From Castellaniella sp. MT123 (GTDB taxonomy: Bacteria > Pseudomonadota > Gammaproteobacteria > Burkholderiales > Burkholderiaceae_B), in the NCBI RefSeq assembly GCF_039614765.1, contig NZ_CP154879.1:1922001-1986000 (forward strand): 64,000 nt of DNA, given 5' to 3'. Both the position numbers and the translations under genes were made by a program. The notes below the pieces were generated by a model that made no database searches, had not been told where the DNA came from, and worked only from the letters and a program-made list of their open reading frames with translations. Of this stretch, positions 58,261 to 64,000 are shown in pieces. Within the stretch, counting starts at the first letter, position 1, and every line of letters begins with the position of its first letter.

Positions 58261-58337
58261 TGGCTGGGGAAGAAGGATTCGAACCTTCGCATGCCGGAAT
58301 CAAAATCCGGTGCCTTAACCAGCTTGGCGATTCCCCA
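58261..58337 (-). tRNA. tRNA-Gln (anticodon TTG)
   Basis: On the minus strand a 77-base cloverleaf can be folded: acceptor TGGGGAA/TTCCCCA, D-arm with AAGCTGGTTAAGGC, anticodon arm CCGGATTTTGATTCCGG carrying TTG, T-arm GAAGGTTCGAATCCTTC and an encoded CCA. It lies between ispE and prs, as in other betaproteobacteria. Confidence 0.95.
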
Positions 58338-58342
58338 ACTGT

Positions 58343-59317
58343 TCAGTCCTGGACCCAGTCCCGCAGCGGATGATCATCCAGTCCCTGGCATATCCAGGAG
58401 CCTTCGATCGCCACACCGGGCAGGTCTCGTATTTTACTGATTATCCGGTCGTGTTGCACCTGAGCCTGGCGAGCATCCGGAAACCCGGCAAACAGGCACG
58501 AACCCGAACCTGTCATGCGCGCATCCAGACCCGCCGTTCGCATCGCCCCCAAAATCCGGGCGATCATCGAGTGGTGCCGACAGACCACGGCCTCCAGATC
58601 GTTGCGACCAAAAAGACCGCTGTGTTCTGTTTGCCAATCAGCAAAGACCGAGATTTTTACCGATTCTGAATTTCTTGTCAAATCAGGATCGCGAAAAACG
58701 GCTGCGGTCTCCAGATGTGCGGCGGGGCGCAGGATCCAATAAGCCTGCGGCGGCAGCGCCAGCGGGCTGAGATCCTCGCCGATGCCCTGTGCGAAGGCCG
58801 CGCGACCGAAAACGAAGACTGGCACGTCCGCGCCCAGAGGCAGCGCCAGGCGCAACAGCTCGGTGCGCCGCAACCCCGTGCCCCACAGGCGATTGAGCGC
58901 GATGAGTGTCGTCGCCGCGTCGCTGGAGCCGCCACCCAGCCCGCCACCGGCGGGAATGCGCTTGCGATAGCGGATGCGCGCGCCGTACGAGGTGCCCGTG
59001 GCCTGCCGCAGGCTGTGCGCCGCGCGCAGCACCAGGTCATGTTCGGCCGGCAGACCGGCCAATCCCTGCCCTTCCCGCTGGACGACGCCATCGTCGGTCC
59101 GCTCGAAATCCAGGCTGTCGCACAGATCGACGAAGCGAAAGGCGGTCTGCAGCAGGTGATAGCCGTCGGGACGCTGCCCGACGACGTGCAGGAACAGGTT
59201 CAGCTTGGCGGGTGCCGGCACGTCATGCAACGCGGCCGCAGCGGCCCCTGGACCCCGATCGCGCGACTGACCGGCGGCGGCGCCTGGGCCGGACGCCGGC
59301 CTGGCCTGCCCCGCCAT
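58343..59317 (-). CDS. ispE: 4-diphosphocytidyl-2-C-methyl-D-erythritol kinase
   Basis: A 324-residue GHMP kinase of the MEP isoprenoid pathway. The ATP motif is PAGGGLGGGSSDAA; VPAPAKLNLFLHVVG near residue 33 begins the conserved fold and GSGSCLFAGF is the third GHMP motif. The ATG at 59317 shares one base with the lolB stop; it gives a 30-residue Ala/Gly-rich leader not found in most homologues, so a later start is possible. Confidence 0.93.
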   Translation of the reverse strand: MAGQARPASGPGAAAGQSRDRGPGAAAAALHDVPAPAKLNLFLHVVGQRPDGYHLLQTAFRFVDLCDSLDFERTDDGVVQREGQGLAGLPAEHDLVLRAAHSLRQATGTSYGARIRYRKRIPAGGGLGGGSSDAATTLIALNRLWGTGLRRTELLRLALPLGADVPVFVFGRAAFAQGIGEDLSPLALPPQAYWILRPAAHLETAAVFRDPDLTRNSESVKISVFADWQTEHSGLFGRNDLEAVVCRHHSMIARILGAMRTAGLDARMTGSGSCLFAGFPDARQAQVQHDRIISKIRDLPGVAIEGSWICQGLDDHPLRDWVQD

Positions 59318-59961
59318 CAGCCGCGATCCACGATCAGCTGCAGGCGCCATTCGCCCTGCGCATCCTGGCGGAACAGGCGGATGCGCCCCGGCCCTTGCGC
59401 ATCGTAGGAGGACAGGCGAACATCCCAGCCGTCCTGCCACAGCGCGGTCGGACGGCCCTGATCGTCACGCTGTTCGTCCGTGACCGCCCGTCCGGGTTCC
59501 ACCTGGCCACGGATCCAGTACCGCAGCCCCGATACCGGCATGGAATGCCCCCAGACCAGTTCCAGCAGATCATCCGGCGAGGGCGCGGATTCCCGGCTGC
59601 CGTCGGCATGTTCCAGGACCGACAGGCCGGGAGCGACCTGGATGCGGGCCAGCACGCTGCCCAGAGGGGTGCTGAGATCGAGGCGCAGGGTACGCCCGTC
59701 GTCGCGCCAGGAAAACCCGCCCTGCGCCGCATAAGGTGCCTGGGCGACGGGCTGCAGATTGACCGCGAACCGGCCGACCCGTTCAAATGCCGGCCCCTGA
59801 CCGCCGATGCGCGTGGGGGTGGCGCATCCGGTCAACCACACCAGCAGTGCCAGCCCGGCCAGCAGGCGCCAGGCGCGCGTCCACGGCCCGGTCCGGCGCG
59901 AGCCGGTACCCAGGGGAACGACCGTCGGGACACCCCCCGGCAGCGCGCAAAGTCCGGACAT
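59317..59961 (-). CDS. lolB: outer-membrane lipoprotein receptor LolB
   Basis: A 214-residue lipoprotein. A hydrophobic signal (about 30-45) ends in the lipobox LTGC with C46. The mature part has GRFAVN and FSWRDDGRTLRLDLSTPLGS, typical of LolB, and later WGHSMPVSGLRYWIRG. LolB receives lipoproteins from LolA and inserts them in the outer membrane. One base overlaps with the genes on each side. Confidence 0.9.
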   Translation of the reverse strand: MSGLCALPGGVPTVVPLGTGSRRTGPWTRAWRLLAGLALLVWLTGCATPTRIGGQGPAFERVGRFAVNLQPVAQAPYAAQGGFSWRDDGRTLRLDLSTPLGSVLARIQVAPGLSVLEHADGSRESAPSPDDLLELVWGHSMPVSGLRYWIRGQVEPGRAVTDEQRDDQGRPTALWQDGWDVRLSSYDAQGPGRIRLFRQDAQGEWRLQLIVDRG

Positions 59962-61736
59962 CACGGCAGCTTGACCCCCGCGCGGCGCATTGCCGCCAGC
60001 ACGGCCTGGTTGCCCGGATCCGCCTTCAGGCCTTCGGCCCAGATGCGTTTGGCCTCTTCGTGGCGCTTCAATGCCCACAGGGTCTCGCCCAGATGAGCGG
60101 CCACGTCGGCGGCGGGCAGCTGGTCGTAGGACCGGCGCAGATATTCGAGGGCACCCTGATAGTCCTGGGTCCGGAACAGGTACCAGCCAACGCTGTCCAG
60201 AATGTAGGGATTTTCGGGGTCCAGGTCCAGCGCCCGCTCGAGCAGATCGCGGGCCTCGCTCAGGTTGCGGTTGTCCTCGACGTAGGTGTAGCCCAGCGAG
60301 TTGTAGGCATTGGCGTTTTCGGGATCCAGCTGGATGACGCGGCGCATCAGGGCTTCGAACTCGGCGGTCTTGCCCTGCTGGTGCAGCAGCATGCCCAGTT
60401 CGTACTTGATTTCCGACGTATCGGGCATTTCGAGATCGGCCGCCTTCAGCAGTTCGACGGCCTGGTCGGTGCGGCCCGCATCGCGGTAAATGGAGGCCAG
60501 CGTCAGGCGCACGACCACACGCTCGCGCCGATCTGCCGGCTTGATGCCATCCAGGAGGGAACGCGCCCGGGCCAGATCGCCCAGTTTGCCGTACAGCACG
60601 GCCTCGTGGGTCAGGGACTGAAAGCGCAGCGACGGCTCGTCGATGTTCTGCAGCTGGCGGATGGCTTCTTTCAGGTCGCCCTGGCGTTCGGCGATCTGGA
60701 CCAGCAGAAGGCGCGCATCGGATACGTCGGCCTGGGCGTTGGTGGCCCCCTCGGCGGAGCCCTTGCGGCGCTGTTGCTCGATCGAGATGTATTGCGCCAA
60801 CAGCGCCTTGGCCGCGTCGTAGCGGCCCGCGCGGGCGTTGACCTCGGCCTCGGTATAGAGCAGATCGAAGTCCTCGGGGGTGTTTGCGCGCATTTTCCCC
60901 AGCAACTTCAGGGCCTCGTCGAACTGGCTCTGACCCGTCAGGCGGCTGACCAGCAGCAGCTGCAGCCCGCGCTGATTCGGATGACGGTCCAGATAGGCGT
61001 AGGTGTCCTGGATGGCCTGGCGCGGCTCGACGCGCAACCCATATTCCAGGATCCGCTGGGCGGCATCCGTGGAATCGGGGTCGAGCGTCTGGGCCTTGTA
61101 GGCCTCGTCCACTGCACGGCGGGGCTCGCCGGCGGCCCAGGCGGCATCGGCCAGCGCCAGGTGGGCCAGCGCCGAGGTCTTGAGGACACCCACGAGCGCC
61201 TTGTCCAGCACGTCCAACGCCAGGCGCTTGTCTGTCATTTTCGAGACGATGCCGACCGCCTGGACGATGGCCTGATCCTTGTCGTCGGCCGACTCGATCC
61301 GCCGCGCCAGGGTCCTGGCCAGGCCGTCGGTCTGACCACTGGAAGCCGACAGCGCCAGCGACGCGGCCACGGCCTCGGGATTTTCAGGGTCCAGCTTGGC
61401 CCATTCGCGGGAGGTCTGCAGCGCGACCGTCAGGTTGTGGCCGGACATGGCCATCTGGAAGGCGCGATGCGCCACACGCGGATCCAGGGTGTCGCGCGCG
61501 ACACCCAACAGTTCCTGGGCGGCATCGTCGTAGCGCCCCTGCTGGGCCGAGAGTTCGGCCACCAGAATGCGGTACAGCAGTTCGGGCGTGAGAGTCACCG
61601 CGGGTGGTTCGCCGGGGCGCAAACGGATCGTTTCGACCGAATCCGCCGGCGCGGCGGCCGGCGGCGCGGCCCAGGCTGTTTCGTGCGCAGCGGCCAGCGC
61701 CAACACCACGGGTAATACGGAGGCGTGTAATCTCAT
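59961..61736 (-). CDS. tetratricopeptide-repeat protein (outer-membrane/periplasmic)
   Basis: A 591-residue protein with an N-terminal signal peptide (LHASVLPVVLALAAAHETAWA) and many TPR units: near the end NAYNSLGYTYVEDN, NPYILDSVGWYLFRTQDYQGALEYLRRSY and AAHLGETLWALKRHEEAKRIW. This matches the TPR lipoprotein-like gene found before lolB in Burkholderiales. A role in envelope assembly is likely but undefined. Start is uncertain (ATG 61736, or TTG 61757). Confidence 0.85.
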   Translation of the reverse strand: MRLHASVLPVVLALAAAHETAWAAPPAAAPADSVETIRLRPGEPPAVTLTPELLYRILVAELSAQQGRYDDAAQELLGVARDTLDPRVAHRAFQMAMSGHNLTVALQTSREWAKLDPENPEAVAASLALSASSGQTDGLARTLARRIESADDKDQAIVQAVGIVSKMTDKRLALDVLDKALVGVLKTSALAHLALADAAWAAGEPRRAVDEAYKAQTLDPDSTDAAQRILEYGLRVEPRQAIQDTYAYLDRHPNQRGLQLLLVSRLTGQSQFDEALKLLGKMRANTPEDFDLLYTEAEVNARAGRYDAAKALLAQYISIEQQRRKGSAEGATNAQADVSDARLLLVQIAERQGDLKEAIRQLQNIDEPSLRFQSLTHEAVLYGKLGDLARARSLLDGIKPADRRERVVVRLTLASIYRDAGRTDQAVELLKAADLEMPDTSEIKYELGMLLHQQGKTAEFEALMRRVIQLDPENANAYNSLGYTYVEDNRNLSEARDLLERALDLDPENPYILDSVGWYLFRTQDYQGALEYLRRSYDQLPAADVAAHLGETLWALKRHEEAKRIWAEGLKADPGNQAVLAAMRRAGVKLP

Positions 61737-61821
61737 TGGCGGTAACCAGGGCCGCAACGCGAGAACAGCCCGCGTCTAGTGGCAAAATTGCATCATCGAA
61801 ACTGGATGTTATCACCCTGTC

Positions 61822-62649
61822 ATGCCCGAGCTGCCAGAAGTCGAAACAACGCGTCGTGGAATTGCCACGGTCATGCCCGGACGGATTCTGCGCCGTCTCA
61901 TCGTGCACGAGCCCAGGCTGCGATGGCCCATCCCGCCCACCCTGCCGAAGACGCTGGAAAACACCCCGGTGGTGGCTTGCGAACGCCGGGGAAAATACCT
62001 ATTGATCCGTTTTCCGCATGGCACGCTGATCGTCCATCTGGGCATGTCGGGGTCGTTGCGCCGAGTGCCGCTGGATGCCCCCTTGCGCAAGCACGATCAC
62101 GTGGAATGGGTGTTCGACGACGCCCGTTTTCTGCTGCATGACCCGCGCCGCTTTGGCGCGGTGCTGTGGCACCCGGCCGAAGCCGGCCCGATCGGCGATC
62201 ATCCGCTGCTCGCCTCGCTGGGCGTGGAGCCCTTCGATCCAGCCTTCACGCCGGCCTTGCTGCATGCCGGCCTGCAGGCGCACCGCCAAGCGGTCAAGCA
62301 GCTGCTGCTGGGCGGGCGCATCGTCGTGGGGGTGGGCAACATCTACGCATCCGAATCGCTGTATCTGGCGGAAATCGACCCGCGCACACCGGGCAGCCGG
62401 CTGTCACGCCCGCGCAGCATCCGCCTGCACGCCGCCATCCTGCAAACCCTGAACCAGGCCCTGGAATCGGGCGGCAGCACGCTGCGCGATTACGTCAATG
62501 CGCAGGGCGCGCCCGGCGCCTATTTCACGCTGCACGCGGCGGTGTACGAGCGGGACGGGCAGCCCTGCCCGCGCTGCGGCACACCGATCCGGCGCATCGT
62601 GCAGGGTCAGCGCGCCACCTATTTCTGCCCGCAGTGCCAGAAACGCTGA
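61822..62649 (+). CDS. mutM: formamidopyrimidine-DNA glycosylase (Fpg)
   Basis: A 275-residue base-excision enzyme that removes 8-oxoguanine. Catalytic P2 and E3 are in MPELPEVETT, K58 in RRGKYLL; VGVGNIYASESL is the helix-two-turn-helix. The C-terminal zinc finger has CPRCG and CPQC. Divergent from the TPR–lolB–ispE operon, as in related genomes. Confidence 0.96.
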   Translation: MPELPEVETTRRGIATVMPGRILRRLIVHEPRLRWPIPPTLPKTLENTPVVACERRGKYLLIRFPHGTLIVHLGMSGSLRRVPLDAPLRKHDHVEWVFDDARFLLHDPRRFGAVLWHPAEAGPIGDHPLLASLGVEPFDPAFTPALLHAGLQAHRQAVKQLLLGGRIVVGVGNIYASESLYLAEIDPRTPGSRLSRPRSIRLHAAILQTLNQALESGGSTLRDYVNAQGAPGAYFTLHAAVYERDGQPCPRCGTPIRRIVQGQRATYFCPQCQKR

Positions 62650-62994
62650 TCAGTCCAGCGCGGCGACGATGATGACTTCGAATTTCAGGTCGGGGCCGGC
62701 CAGACGGGCTTCGCCGGTGGCGCGGGTGGGCGGATTGGCCGGATCGATCCAGGCTTCCCAGACGGGGTTCATGGCGGCGAAGTCGGCCATGTCGCGCAGC
62801 CAGATCGTGGCCTGCAGGATCTTGGACTTGTGGCTGCCGACCTTGGCCAGCAGTTCGTCGACCTTGGCCAGGGCCGAACGGGCCTGGGCCTGGACGTCGT
62901 CACCGCTGCCGGTCTGGCCAGCCAGGTAGACCGTGTTGCCGTGGACGACGGCGGCGCTCATGCGCGCGCCGGGTTCGATACGTTGAATGGTCAT
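62650..62994 (-). CDS. RidA/YjgF-family protein
   Basis: A 114-residue Rid protein. It has YLAGQTGSGDDVQAQARSALAKVDELLA and ends with an Arg (PTRATGEARL) in the position used by imine-hydrolysing RidA, though the exact subgroup differs from canonical RidA. It could clear reactive enamines and imines. Starts at 62994; only the 5' upstream 113 bases separate it from the FAD-linked oxidase on the same strand. Confidence 0.82.
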   Translation of the reverse strand: MTIQRIEPGARMSAAVVHGNTVYLAGQTGSGDDVQAQARSALAKVDELLAKVGSHKSKILQATIWLRDMADFAAMNPVWEAWIDPANPPTRATGEARLAGPDLKFEVIIVAALD

Positions 62995-63107
62995 TTCAGG
63001 ACACTCCGAAGGGGTTGGAAACGGCGCCATGATACCCCGGGAAGAGGGCCCCGCTGCCCGACCGGCGTGCCGCCCATGCGGCAGCGCGCCAGCGACGGCC
63101 CATCCCG

Positions 63108-64000
63108 TCAGGCCAGGACTTTGCCCGGGTTCATGATGCCCTGCGGATCCAGCGCCGCCTTGATGCGGTGCATCAGCGCCATCTCCACCGGGTCTTTGTA
63201 GAGCGGCAGGGCGTCGCGCTTGAGCTGCCCCACCCCGTGTTCCGCACTGATCGATCCACCCACGGCATGCACCCGTTCGTGCACCAGCGCGTACACGTCT
63301 TCCTGACGCGCCAGCAGCGCGCCCTCGGCCCAGTCCACCCCGCGCGCCACGTTGTAGTGCAGGTTGCCGTCGCCCAGGTGCCCGAAGATCACATGGCGGA
63401 TGCCGGGAAACGCCGCCTGCAGCGCCGCGTTCGTCCCCTGCACGAATTCCGCCATGCGCGACACCGGGATCGACACGTCGTGCTTGATGCTCTTGCCGGA
63501 TTCCTTTTCGGCCAGGGGAATGCTTTCGCGCAGGTGCCACAGGGCGTGGCTCTGTGCCATGGATTCGGCGATCACCGCGTCGAGCACAACACCGGCCTCG
63601 ATGGCCTCGCCCACCACCACCTCGAAGCGCTCGCGGGCGTGCGTCTCGGATTCGCTGTCGGACAATTCCAGCAGCGCGTACCAGGGCAGCGCGGCCGAGG
63701 CCCCCTCGAAGGGGAGACGCTGCTGCGGAAAGCAGCGCACCACGTCCTGCAGGCAGTTGCCCGCCATCAGTTCGAAGCCCGTGAGCGAAGCCCCCAGCCC
63801 CGCCCGTGCCCGCCCCAGCATGTCAATGGCGGATTCGATCGAGTCGAGCGCCAGCAACGCCGTGCAGCGCGCCACCGGCAGCGGATGCAGTTTGAGCGTC
63901 GCCGCCGTGATGACCCCCAGCGTGCCTTCGCTGCCGATGTACAGGTCGCGCAGATCGTAGCCCGTGTTGTCCTTGCGCAGCCCGCGCAGCCCATGCCAGA
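63108..64000 (-). CDS. FAD-linked oxidase, 5' end beyond the window (D-lactate/D-2-hydroxyglutarate dehydrogenase type)
   Basis: The frame is open to the last base and the N-terminal start is not seen. The portion present (about 297 codons) begins near GLRKDNTGYDLRDLYIGSEGTLGVITAATL, the end of the FAD-binding 4 (PCMH) domain, then carries the FAD-oxidase C-terminal domain with HLGDGNLHYNV and GSISAEHGVGQLK, which hold the metal-binding His residues. Family members oxidise D-lactate, glycolate or D-2-hydroxyglutarate. Ends MNPGKVLA. Confidence 0.88.
   Translation of the reverse strand, partial: WHGLRGLRKDNTGYDLRDLYIGSEGTLGVITAATLKLHPLPVARCTALLALDSIESAIDMLGRARAGLGASLTGFELMAGNCLQDVVRCFPQQRLPFEGASAALPWYALLELSDSESETHARERFEVVVGEAIEAGVVLDAVIAESMAQSHALWHLRESIPLAEKESGKSIKHDVSIPVSRMAEFVQGTNAALQAAFPGIRHVIFGHLGDGNLHYNVARGVDWAEGALLARQEDVYALVHERVHAVGGSISAEHGVGQLKRDALPLYKDPVEMALMHRIKAALDPQGIMNPGKVLA

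Overview
The window is high-GC bacterial chromosome, most likely from a betaproteobacterium of the Burkholderiales, probably Alcaligenaceae. The main reasons are the conserved block lolB–ispE–tRNA-Gln–prs–rplY–pth near ychF, the ffh/ypjD pair, the GSH-dependent formaldehyde pair adhC–fghA, a trimeric-type porin ending in Phe, and several LysR regulators. I cannot name the genus from sequence alone. No transposase, integrase, phage gene or CRISPR array was seen.

Layout. 1–4.6 kb: cut-off proline iminopeptidase, an isolated thiS, ffh, a cytochrome-assembly-like membrane protein, a small PP0621-type protein, ampD and a glyoxalase-fold protein. 4.6–5.9 kb: a DJ-1/PfpI protein between two gene remnants (an NADP-dependent oxidoreductase tail and a ParD-type antitoxin). 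5.9–7.9 kb: fghA and adhC. 8.0–12.5 kb: a fatty-acid beta-oxidation pair (FadJ-like protein, thiolase) divergent from a LysR gene. 12.5–17.4 kb: htpG, a LysR gene, and a nucleobase permease plus deaminase. 17.6–19.7 kb: a chemoreceptor.

19.7–31.0 kb is a catabolic unit. One nine-gene minus-strand operon encodes an FAD oxidase, a complete branched-chain-type ABC importer (KHMGF), an XRE-cupin regulator, an ornithine-cyclodeaminase-family protein and a TPP-dependent enzyme. It is divergent from an AmaB/ALDH7-type semialdehyde dehydrogenase. Together they suggest uptake and oxidation of lysine, pipecolate or a related cyclic imino acid. 31.0–37.1 kb holds an MgtA-type P-type ATPase, a second chemoreceptor and a porin.

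37.4–52.1 kb is an accessory, defence-like island. It begins with a subtilase pseudogene and a small propeptide-like protein. Then follow, all on the minus strand, (a) a type I restriction-modification operon fic–hsdM–hsdS–yhcG–hsdR–metallopeptidase and (b) just downstream an apparent three-gene operon: RecF/OLD-like ATPase, PIN-domain nuclease and an Rnl2-like RNA ligase. The latter joins a putative RNA-cutting module to a putative RNA-sealing enzyme and is the best candidate here for an undescribed system.

52.2–64 kb returns to housekeeping genes: ychF, an amidase, a CPBP membrane protease, pth, rplY, prs, tRNA-Gln, ispE, lolB, a TPR protein, mutM, a RidA-family protein and a partial FAD-linked oxidase running off the end. 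All functions are read from motifs and context; no database search was possible.
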